Assembly: GCA_022776785.1 (NCBI GenBank)
Contig: JALFHA010000396.1
Span: forward strand, 1-5,407
Direction of reading: 5' to 3'
From: Clostridiales bacterium
GTDB taxonomy: Bacteria; Bacillota; Clostridia; Christensenellales; Aristaeellaceae
Length of the DNA: 5,407 nt
Below, piece after piece: positions 1-5,407 of the stretch (positions are counted from its first letter, which is position 1; every line of letters starts with the position of its first letter). Under the pieces are notes generated by a model. That model had not been told where the DNA came from. It saw nothing but the letters and a program-made list of their open reading frames with translations, and did not search any database. A program made the translations under genes and the position numbers.

Positions 1-303
1 ACCGCGACGGGCGAAGCGGAGATTGCCTGCTGCGGGCGCAGGCTGGCGCCCTTGCAGGCAAGACCCTGCGACGAGGCGCACACGCTGCATTTGGAGCCGG
101 TGGACGACGAGCTGTACGCCACCTTTGAGCACGGCATGGAAAAGGAGCACTACATCCGCTTTGCAGCCTGCGTAGGCTATGACCGGATGACGCTGGTGCG
201 GCTGTATCCCGAGCAGGGCGGCGAGCTGCGCCTGCCGCGCATGGGGCACGGCACGCTTTATATCGGATGCAGCCGGGACGGGCTGATGGTGCAGCGGTTC
301 TGA
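1..303 (+). CDS. Desulfoferrodoxin/superoxide-reductase-like domain protein, C-terminal part (5' end outside window)
   Basis: The frame is open from the first base to TGA at 301-303, giving 100 visible residues; no start is visible, and the TTG at 52 is only an internal codon. The visible part begins with a CCG motif (residues 10-12), which resembles the second cysteine pair of a desulforedoxin site. Next come EAH (H27), EHGMEKEHYI (H44, H50) and a late GCSRDGL (C90). The spacing (H44 to H50 is 6, H50 to C90 is 40) closely matches the iron site of desulfoferrodoxin/neelaredoxin, which uses four His and one Cys and reduces superoxide. The usual CxxH at the end is CxxD here (D93), and HPM is HGM, so one iron ligand seems lost. 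Known clostridial relatives include stand-alone enzymes and proteins with an N-terminal helix-turn-helix domain joined to this domain. The missing N-terminus decides which applies; I lean towards the HTH fusion from overall resemblance. Superoxide reductase activity is uncertain. Confidence 0.72.
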   Translation, partial: TATGEAEIACCGRRLAPLQARPCDEAHTLHLEPVDDELYATFEHGMEKEHYIRFAACVGYDRMTLVRLYPEQGGELRLPRMGHGTLYIGCSRDGLMVQRF

Positions 304-333
304 TGAAAAAAACCAAAAATTGTCAAACTGGCA

Positions 334-361
334 TGAAATGATGGCCTTCCTTCGTCGTCTA
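334..361 (+). promoter_or_regulatory. Candidate ECF-sigma promoter upstream of the small membrane protein gene
   Basis: TGAAAT at 334-339 and CGTCTA at 356-361 are exactly 16 nt apart. This resembles the TGAAAC-N16-CGTA/CGTC pattern of SigW/SigX-type extracytoplasmic-function sigma factors. A start point would fall near 368-371, just ahead of the ribosome binding site at 380-385. A housekeeping promoter fits less well: TTGTCA at 320-325 has only GGCCTT at the expected -10 position. The assignment rests on pattern and spacing alone. No sigma-factor gene is visible in the window. Confidence 0.35.
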
Positions 362-391
362 TATAGATAGATGACGGAGGGAGGATTCTGT

Positions 392-595
392 ATGAACACT
401 GTCGGGGATGTGCTTTATGTGCTCGCGGGGCTCATCGGCATCGCGCTGGTCGTGATTGTGCTGATCGATTCATGGCGGGTTTCGCTGCCGGAGGACAGGA
501 TTCATTTAGGGAGGAACAGCTCAGAAAGAGAAAGGAGCCGATGTATGAGGACGACGGAACCATCAACCGGAATTTCAGGAGATAATCCGCCTTGA
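392..595 (+). CDS. Small single-helix membrane protein, unknown function (67 aa)
   Basis: I do not recognise a family. The ATG at 392 is preceded by GGAGGA (380-385) with 6 nt between. An in-frame ATG at 371 is less likely, because it lacks a ribosome binding site and would sit at or before the likely transcript start. Residues 4-26 (GDVLYVLAGLIGIALVVIVL and neighbours) form one hydrophobic helix, so the product should be a membrane-anchored peptide with a short outer or N-terminal end and a polar C-terminal tail. The tail in this frame is Ser/Arg/Pro-rich and looks less protein-like than the tail encoded one frame back at 472-585, so a frameshift near 475-482 is possible. The gene lies 52 nt before a secreted SH3-type protein in the same direction and is probably cotranscribed with it. 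The N-terminal half is fairly secure; the C-terminal half is not. Confidence 0.55.
   Translation: MNTVGDVLYVLAGLIGIALVVIVLIDSWRVSLPEDRIHLGRNSSERERSRCMRTTEPSTGISGDNPP
472..585 (+). other. Alternative reading frame: possible true C-terminal tail of the small membrane protein
   Basis: From 472 the frame one base back from the membrane protein's frame is open to TAA at 583-585. It encodes a charged tail with segments such as DSFREEQLRKRKEPMYEDD. That composition is more like an ordinary hydrophilic tail than the in-frame alternative, and its third codon positions look more G/C-rich. The ATG at 472 has no ribosome binding site. If this stretch is translated, the simplest route is fusion to the upstream helix by a one-base correction, for example one more G in the GGG at 476-478. 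It could also be chance. Confidence 0.25.
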
Positions 596-647
596 TGCGG
601 GAGCGCGCTGCAATGGAGGACAAAAGGATGACCCAGGAGGATGTAAA

Positions 648-1763
648 ATGAAGCGTTGGCTGGGCCTGCTGGCCGCCCTTGTGATGACGCTTTGCGCGGC
701 AGGAGCCTGCGCAAGCGAAGCTGCGCCCGACGAGGTGCTCCGGGATGCGAAAAACCGGCATGCAATCTGGAATGTGGAAGGGAGCCTTCTGCTGCGCGGC
801 GTGCCGGACGGCGACGTGGCCTTCGTGCTGATGAAGGAGAACTCTCGCCGGTTGCTCCTCGGCTACCGCGAGGAGGGGGCGACGTGGAGCTGCTGGCTCG
901 AGTCGCGCACGGCTGTGCCGCAGGGCGAGGAGGAGGCGTGCTTCTACCTATACGAAAAAGGTGCGCGGGTGCAGTCGATTATCGATGAGAGCATCTTCTT
1001 TATCTCGGACGGACTCGCGTTCAGCGTCATCAAGGTGGATGCAATCGGGGAGAGCTACGAGAGCATCGTGACCTATCGCTATCTGGACGGCGGTTTCCGG
1101 CTGGACAGCTATCAGAAAAACATCGTCAACTCGGTGGCGGTGGAGGATGGCACGCTGGCCTTCGGCGGCATCGGCGATGGCTTTGAGGCCCGCGTGCCGG
1201 GCACAGTGGTAACGGACATCGAGCGTGTCGTGTTTGACGATTTGCCCGACCGCCCGTATCTGGTTGCGGACGGGCGCAGCAGGCCGGTATTTCCGACGAA
1301 GGCTTCTCCCTATGCGCTCAGGGAGCAGCCTGTAGCGTTTGAAAGGGGACAGAGCTATCCCGTCTACAGCGGCCCCGAAAAGGGCGATGCGCGTGCAGCA
1401 GGCGGAAAAGCAAGCGTCAGCACGAACGGCTGGATACAGGTGCTCGGCAGGCGCGGGGACAGGGTGATGATTCAGTACAGCACGGGTGAGCGCTATCGGA
1501 TTGGCTGGATCGACGCGGACGTGCTGCCTGCATCGGCGCAGATTGAAGAAATCGAGCACTACGGTGATACCGCGACGAGCGAAGAGCCCTGCCCGCTGAC
1601 GGATGACCCGCTGTACAGCCATGAAATGCTGGAGAAGGTGCCTGCCGATACGCCGATGAGGGTCTGGGCGTATCTGGGCGAGACGTGGGCGTATGTGAGC
1701 ACGGAAATTAATGGGCAGATGCTGTGGGGATTTGTGCCCACGGCATATCTTGGATGGGGCTGA
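648..1763 (+). CDS. Secreted protein with two C-terminal SH3-like modules (371 aa)
   Basis: The start is well supported: AGGAGG at 635-640 lies 7 nt before ATG 648. Residues 1-22 form a signal peptide with a K-R start, a hydrophobic core (LGLLAALVMTLCAAGA) and a likely signal peptidase I site after ACA (20-22). A lipoprotein cleavage at C21 is less likely because the preceding AGA is a poor lipobox. Residues about 28-200 are an unrecognised, probably beta-rich domain. Residues about 236-295 look like an SH3-type module common in clostridial extracellular proteins, with YPVYSGP, GKASVSTNGWIQVLGRRGD and RIGWI. Residues about 315-370 form a second SH3-like module ending in MLWGFVPTAYL. SH3-type modules often bind cell wall or mediate protein contacts; no catalytic domain is visible. 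The protein is therefore probably exported and cell-wall-associated or extracellular, with unknown molecular function. It is followed after 9 nt by a terminator and is the last gene of the rightward unit. Confidence 0.85.
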   Translation: MKRWLGLLAALVMTLCAAGACASEAAPDEVLRDAKNRHAIWNVEGSLLLRGVPDGDVAFVLMKENSRRLLLGYREEGATWSCWLESRTAVPQGEEEACFYLYEKGARVQSIIDESIFFISDGLAFSVIKVDAIGESYESIVTYRYLDGGFRLDSYQKNIVNSVAVEDGTLAFGGIGDGFEARVPGTVVTDIERVVFDDLPDRPYLVADGRSRPVFPTKASPYALREQPVAFERGQSYPVYSGPEKGDARAAGGKASVSTNGWIQVLGRRGDRVMIQYSTGERYRIGWIDADVLPASAQIEEIEHYGDTATSEEPCPLTDDPLYSHEMLEKVPADTPMRVWAYLGETWAYVSTEINGQMLWGFVPTAYLGWG

Positions 1764-1772
1764 TGGCATACA

Positions 1773-1820
1773 AAAAGCAGGCTGACCGCTTGAGCTGCGG
1801 AAAGCCTGCTTTTGTTTATT
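1773..1820. terminator. Bidirectional rho-independent terminator between convergent genes
   Basis: An 11-bp perfect stem pairs AAAAGCAGGCT (1773-1783) with AGCCTGCTTTT (1803-1813). Inside its 19-nt loop a second short stem pairs CCGC (1786-1789) with GCGG (1797-1800), making one long, slightly interrupted hairpin. On the + strand it runs into a T-rich tail (1810-1820). On the - strand the A-run at 1772-1776 becomes the T-run. It sits 9 nt after the stop of the SH3 protein and directly after the stop of the dehydratase-like gene, so it can serve both. Confidence 0.88.
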
Positions 1821-3161
1821 TTATCCGACCTTTGCCTTGCACGCGGCGCAGTCTCCGCCACAGGTGGCCTCGCGCTCGTCCTGCGCGATGAGCAACTCCT
1901 GCTGCTGGCGCTTGGCGTCCGCGTCGTGCGCGACGGCAAGCATCAGGCGGATGCGGTTCTCCTGATTAACCTTCGTGGCCGACAGATCGTAGTCGATGGG
2001 CACGATGTTGATGCCCGGATGTACCTGCGTCAGGCGACGGATCATGCCCTTGCCGCAGATATGGTTGGGCAGGCAGCCGAACGGTTGCGCGCAGACGATG
2101 TTCTCATAGCCATTCTCCGCCAGCTCGAGCATCTCGGCGGTGAGCAGCCAGCCCTCGCCCATCTTGCAGCCGTAGCCGATGACGCCCTGCACCAGCTCCT
2201 TGGTGCGCGCAAACGGCGAGGGCGCGACGAACGCCGGGTGTGCCGCAATTGCGTCGATGAGGATGCGCTCCATGCGCTGCACATAGCCCATCAACGCCTT
2301 GCAGAACAGGAGCTTGAGGATGTTGCCGCCGTAGAGGTGATGGTCCTCAATACGGTTGTCGATCTTGAAGAGCACAAAGCCCATGATGCCCGGCACCATG
2401 TACTCGCAGTCCTGCGTGCGCAGGAAGCGCTCCAGGCCGTTGTTGCCCAGCGGCGAGTATTTGACGTAGATTTCGCCGACGACGCCCACGCGCGTCTTTT
2501 TTTCGTGGCTGCGCTCGATGGCGTCAAAGTCCGCGACGATGCGCTCAAGATTGGCCTTGATCTCCTTTTGGGAGAGGCCGTGCCCGCGGTTGAACTGCTC
2601 GATCAGATCGTTGTTCCAGCGCTCGATGAGCGCGTCGGTTGTTCCGGAAGCAAGCTCGTAGGGGCGCGTCTGGTTGGAGACGTGCATGATGCAGTCGCCG
2701 TAGACGAGCGAGGCGATGACCTGTCGGATCAGCGGCAGCGTGAGCTTGAAGCCGGAGCTGCTCTCCAGGCCGCTCATGTTGATGGAGATGACCGGGATAT
2801 GCGACAGCCCCGCCTTTTTGAGCGCCTTGCGCAGCAGATGGATGTAATTGCTGGCGCGGCAGCCGCCGCCCGTCTGCGTGATGGCGAGGGCGACGCGGTT
2901 CAGGTCGTACTTGCCGGAGTGCAGCGCGTCGATGAACTGGCCGATGACCAGCAGCGCGGGCACGCAGGTGTCGTTGTGGACGTATTTGAGCCCCTCGTCC
3001 TTAACGCTCTGGCCGTCGTTGTGCAGCACCTCGACGTTGTAGCCGTTCAGGCGCAGCACCTTTTCCAGCAGCGAAAAGTGGAAATCGAGCATATTGGGCG
3101 CGAGGATGGTGTAGCCGGCCTCGCGCATTTCGCGGGTAAACTCAACGTGTTCGCTGGGCAT
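1821..3161 (-). CDS. 2-hydroxyacyl-CoA dehydratase-like protein, separate C-terminal component of the activase/dehydratase system (446 aa)
   Basis: The ATG at 3161 is chosen because AAAGGAG (3170-3176) lies 8 nt upstream. The frame stays open further back to 3434, but that stretch is an Arg-rich shadow of the upstream gene. The sequence matches the C-terminal third of the large clostridial 'acyl-CoA dehydratase activase-related' proteins (the COG3581-type region, as I recall it). Recognisable segments are GYTILAPNMLDFHFSLLEKV (16-35), HNDTCVPALLVIGQF (C66), ITQTGGGCRASNYIHLL (C101), RVGVVGEIYVKYSPLGNNGL (224-243) and CAQPFGCLPNHICGKG (C357, C363, C369). The conserved cysteines suggest a [4Fe-4S] cluster, as in HgdA/HgdB-type dehydratases; the ligands here are inferred. 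The substrate is unknown. The C-terminus adds a Cys cluster, C434-x3-C438-x2-C441, that could bind metal. The gene follows the activase by 5 nt, which implies one transcript and a joint complex. No signal peptide or membrane segment is visible, so it should be cytoplasmic. Confidence 0.9.
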   Translation of the reverse strand: MPSEHVEFTREMREAGYTILAPNMLDFHFSLLEKVLRLNGYNVEVLHNDGQSVKDEGLKYVHNDTCVPALLVIGQFIDALHSGKYDLNRVALAITQTGGGCRASNYIHLLRKALKKAGLSHIPVISINMSGLESSSGFKLTLPLIRQVIASLVYGDCIMHVSNQTRPYELASGTTDALIERWNNDLIEQFNRGHGLSQKEIKANLERIVADFDAIERSHEKKTRVGVVGEIYVKYSPLGNNGLERFLRTQDCEYMVPGIMGFVLFKIDNRIEDHHLYGGNILKLLFCKALMGYVQRMERILIDAIAAHPAFVAPSPFARTKELVQGVIGYGCKMGEGWLLTAEMLELAENGYENIVCAQPFGCLPNHICGKGMIRRLTQVHPGINIVPIDYDLSATKVNQENRIRLMLAVAHDADAKRQQQELLIAQDEREATCGGDCAACKAKVG

Positions 3162-3166
3162 GGGGT

Positions 3167-5407
3167 TCACTCCTTTCCGGCAGAGGCCAGCGCCTGCTGC
3201 TGCTCGATAGCGGCAAACAGCGAGCGCAGGCGGATGCGCACGGCGCCGAGATTGGTGATTTCGTCGATCTTGATCTGCGTGTAGATTTTGTCGTGGGACT
3301 CGAGGATTTCGCGCACCTCGTCGGTGGTGATCGCGTCCACGCCGCAGCCGAAGGACACGAGCTGCACGAGGTTCATGTCCGGCTGGGTGGCGATGTAGCG
3401 TGCACTCGCGTAGAGACGGGAGTGGTACGTCCACTGATTGAGCACGCCGACAGGCTCCTTGTGCATGTGGAAGGAGAGCGAATCCTCCGTGATAACCGCC
3501 GCGCCAAAGCCCGCAATCAGCCTGTCGATGCCGTGGTTGACCTCGGGATCGACGTGATAGGGGCGGCCCGCCAGCACGATGATGCGCCGGCCCTGCATCC
3601 GCGCGGCTGCGACCATCTCATCGCCCTTGCGGCGGATGTCGTTCATATAGGCGTCGTAGGCGGCGTAGGCCGCGTCGCTGGCGCGCTGCACCTCCCGCAG
3701 TGTGATGCCGGAGAAGTGCTTTTGCAAGATGGCGGTCAGCTTTTTCGGGAACTCCCGGCGGTGGTCGATGCCCACATAGTCGTGGATGAAGTCGATCTGC
3801 CGCACGGCAGGCATGTTCGCGCTGATGACCTCCGGATAATACGCCACGACGGGGCAGTTGTAGTGGTTGTCGCCCAGATGCTCGTCGAGGTTATAGCTCA
3901 TGCAGGGGTAGAAGATGGTCTTGACGCCCTGAGAGATGAGCGCGTCCACATGGCCATGCATCAGCTTGGCTGGGAAGCACACCGTGTCCGACGGGATGGT
4001 GGACTGCCCGGCGATGTAGAGCTTGCGCGAGGAGAAGGGGGAGACGACCACGTCAAAGCCCAGCTGCGTGAACAGCTCGTGCCAGAAGGGCAGCAGCTCG
4101 ACCATGTTCAGCCCCAGTGGCAGGCCGATCTGCCCGCGGGGCGCGCCCTCGCGGCGATCCTCCATGATAGCGCGCAGCTTCTCCTGCTTGTAGGCGTAGA
4201 GGTTGAGGCCGCTGTCCTTCTTTCCGCCGGAGGCGGGGCGGTCACAGCGATTGCCGCTGATGAAACGGCGGCCGGAGCCAAAGTCGTTGATGGTGAGGCG
4301 GCAGTGGTTTTCGCAAAGGCCGCAGCGCGTCTGCTTCACGCTGTGCGTAAAGGCGGATAGCGCCTGAAGGCTGAGCACCGTGCTCTCGCCCGGGTGCAGG
4401 GCGCGCATGTCGCGCGCGTGCAGCGCCGCGCCATAGGCGCCCATCAGCCCTGCGATGTCGGGGCGGACGACCTCCACGCCCAGCTCGTTTTCAAACGCAC
4501 GCAGCACGGCGTCGTTGAGAAACGTGCCGCCCTGCACGACGATGCGCCGCCCGAGCTCCTGCGGACCGGAGCAGCGGATGACCTTGTAGAGCGCGTTTTT
4601 GACGACGGAGATGGACAGGCCCGCGGAGATGTCCGTCACATCGGCGCCGTCCTTCTGCGCCTGCTTGACGGAGGAATTCATGAACACCGTGCAGCGCGAG
4701 CCCAAATCGACCGGGCGGCGCGAGGCGAGGCCCAAACGCGCGAACTCCGCGATATCGTAGCCCAGCGCGTTGGCGAACGTCTGCAAAAACGAGCCGCAGC
4801 CCGAGGAGCAGGCTTCGTTGAGGAAGATGTTGTCGATGACGCCGTTGTGGATTTTGAAGCACTTGATGTCCTGCCCGCCGATGTCGATGATGAAGTCCAC
4901 GTCGGGCATGAAGGCGCGCGCGGCCGTGAAGTGGGCGACGGTCTCCACGAGGCCGAAGTCCACGCCGAACGCGCTGCGGATGAGATCCTCGCCATAGCCC
5001 GTCACCGCGCCGGCGCGCAGCGTCCAGCCGGGGTGCTGCGTGCGCAGATCGGTCAGGAAGCTGCGCACATGGGGCACGGGATCGCCGGAGTTGGACTGGT
5101 AGCGCGTGTCAAGCAGCTCGCCTCTAGCGGAGATCACCACGGACTTGATCGTCGTCGAGCCGGAGTCGATGCCCACATAGACGTCGCCCGAATAGCTGTC
5201 GGGATCGCGGCGCGCGACCTTCGCTAAGGCGTGGCGGCGGTGGAAAGCCTCAAGCGCCTGCTCGCTTTCAAAGAGCGGGGGCAGGGCGTTGTAGCTCTCT
5301 GTGCTGTGGAAGGCGTCGATGGCCTCCACGCAGTCGGAGAGGAGCATCGGCTCGGCGGCGTGATGTGCCGCGCCGATGGCTACGAAGTACAGCGAGTTCT
5401 CCGGGCA
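3167..5407 (-). CDS. Acyl-CoA dehydratase activase with BadF/BcrA-type ATPase and DUF2229 regions (5' end outside window, 746 aa visible)
   Basis: The frame is open to the window edge; the ATG at 5347 is internal. The 20 residues before it, with SLYFVAIGAA, match the end of an ATPase domain, so a first such domain probably lies off-window. Visible residues about 76-330 are a complete second actin-fold ATPase of the HgdC/BadF/BcrA class: phosphate loop VGIDSGSTTIKSVV (78-91), DIGGQDIKCFKI (175-186), NEACSSGCGSFLQTF (197-211), GSRCTVFMNSSV (236-247) and the GGTFLND/LMGAYGAAL end. C200 and C239 align with the two cysteines of HgdC that hold a [4Fe-4S] cluster between two subunits. A Cys-rich connector follows (C362, C365, C369, C388). 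Residues about 427-730 are DUF2229-like, with LGLNMVELLPFWHELF, SDTVCFPAKLMHGHV, FYPCMSY, LAGRPYHVDPEVNHGI and SFGCGVDAITTDEV. In the family, ATP hydrolysis energises electron transfer to a dehydratase-type partner. The natural partner is the gene 5 nt downstream. The protein is cytoplasmic and the substrate is unknown. Confidence 0.93.
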   Translation of the reverse strand, partial: CPENSLYFVAIGAAHHAAEPMLLSDCVEAIDAFHSTESYNALPPLFESEQALEAFHRRHALAKVARRDPDSYSGDVYVGIDSGSTTIKSVVISARGELLDTRYQSNSGDPVPHVRSFLTDLRTQHPGWTLRAGAVTGYGEDLIRSAFGVDFGLVETVAHFTAARAFMPDVDFIIDIGGQDIKCFKIHNGVIDNIFLNEACSSGCGSFLQTFANALGYDIAEFARLGLASRRPVDLGSRCTVFMNSSVKQAQKDGADVTDISAGLSISVVKNALYKVIRCSGPQELGRRIVVQGGTFLNDAVLRAFENELGVEVVRPDIAGLMGAYGAALHARDMRALHPGESTVLSLQALSAFTHSVKQTRCGLCENHCRLTINDFGSGRRFISGNRCDRPASGGKKDSGLNLYAYKQEKLRAIMEDRREGAPRGQIGLPLGLNMVELLPFWHELFTQLGFDVVVSPFSSRKLYIAGQSTIPSDTVCFPAKLMHGHVDALISQGVKTIFYPCMSYNLDEHLGDNHYNCPVVAYYPEVISANMPAVRQIDFIHDYVGIDHRREFPKKLTAILQKHFSGITLREVQRASDAAYAAYDAYMNDIRRKGDEMVAAARMQGRRIIVLAGRPYHVDPEVNHGIDRLIAGFGAAVITEDSLSFHMHKEPVGVLNQWTYHSRLYASARYIATQPDMNLVQLVSFGCGVDAITTDEVREILESHDKIYTQIKIDEITNLGAVRIRLRSLFAAIEQQQALASAGKE
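3170..3176 (-). promoter_or_regulatory. Ribosome binding site of the dehydratase-like gene, inside the end of the activase gene
   Basis: On the - strand AAAGGAG encodes the last Lys-Glu of the activase and is followed by its TGA stop (3169-3167). The next ATG begins at 3161, 8 nt after the Shine-Dalgarno sequence. A ribosome finishing the activase covers this site, so translational coupling is likely. A GTG at 3170-3168 overlaps the stop but has no spacing from the Shine-Dalgarno sequence, so it is a poor start. Confidence 0.75.

Noticed and set aside
320..348. Housekeeping promoter based on TTGTCA at 320-325
   Set aside because: At 17 nt spacing the -10 position reads GGCCTT. The TATA-like stretch at 361-365 is too far away to pair with it.
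705..716. Lipoprotein signal at C21 of the SH3 protein
   Set aside because: The residues before the Cys are AGA rather than a Leu-x-Gly/Ala-Cys lipobox, while the AxA site ending at residue 22 fits signal peptidase I better.
948..1769. - strand open frame of 273 codons opposite the SH3 protein
   Set aside because: Its composition is Arg/His/Ala-rich with no motif, it overlaps the terminator, and the + strand gene has a signal peptide, SH3 modules and a strong ribosome binding site.
1812..3284. Long + strand open frame of 490 codons opposite the dehydratase-like gene
   Set aside because: It mirrors a strongly supported gene in G+C-rich sequence. The product is rich in Val, Ala, Asp, His and Arg without recognisable motifs, and it starts inside the terminator tail with no ribosome binding site.
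3162..3434. N-terminal extension of the dehydratase-like protein back to 3434
   Set aside because: The 91 extra residues are Arg/His-rich and overlap the conserved end of the activase in another frame. The family-like sequence and a good ribosome binding site begin at 3161.
3293..5227. Two further + strand open frames (3293-4360 and 4394-5227) opposite the activase
   Set aside because: They have the same His/Asp/Val/Ala-rich shadow composition. The - strand frame holds many conserved motifs throughout and has no break.
5345..5347. ATG at 5347 as the start of the activase
   Set aside because: The frame is open to the window edge and the preceding codons encode SLYFVAIGAA, typical of the end of an ATPase domain, so the gene begins outside.

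Overview
The window is about 60% G+C (estimated by eye). It carries proteins typical of an obligately anaerobic Clostridia-class Bacillota, probably a gut or other anoxic-habitat species. The pointers are a desulfoferrodoxin-like iron protein, an oxygen-sensitive 2-hydroxyacyl-CoA dehydratase/activase pair, and a secreted SH3-type protein of a kind common in clostridia. The sequence does not allow a genus assignment.

Layout. Positions 1-303 (+) hold the C-terminal 100 residues of a desulfoferrodoxin/superoxide-reductase-like domain whose start lies outside the window. Positions 304-391 are an intergenic gap with a candidate extracytoplasmic-function (ECF) sigma promoter. Positions 392-595 (+) encode a small one-helix membrane protein of unknown function, whose C-terminal half may be frameshifted. 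Positions 648-1763 (+) encode a secreted 371-residue protein with an unrecognised N-terminal domain and two SH3-like modules. A strong, probably bidirectional terminator at 1773-1820 separates this rightward group from a leftward operon. That operon holds a two-ATPase-domain dehydratase activase (3167-5407, 5' end cut by the window) followed after 5 nt by a 446-residue dehydratase-like protein (1821-3161).

How the genes may work together. The leftward pair contains the parts usually found in one protein of roughly 1400 residues in many clostridia: tandem BadF/BcrA-type ATPase domains, a DUF2229 region and a C-terminal dehydratase-like region. Here the last part is a separate gene whose ribosome binding site lies inside the final codons of the first. 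By analogy with HgdC and HgdAB, ATP hydrolysis by the activase would drive low-potential electron transfer to an iron-sulfur partner, but the substrate of this family is unknown. The two rightward genes could be an envelope-related unit, possibly under an ECF sigma factor.

Most of the window is ordinary conserved clostridial content. The points most worth checking are the split of the activase/dehydratase, a cysteine cluster at the very C-terminus of the dehydratase-like protein, the loss of one iron-ligand histidine in the desulfoferrodoxin-like domain, and the two competing reading frames at 472-595. I see no tRNA, rRNA, CRISPR array, insertion sequence or phage gene.
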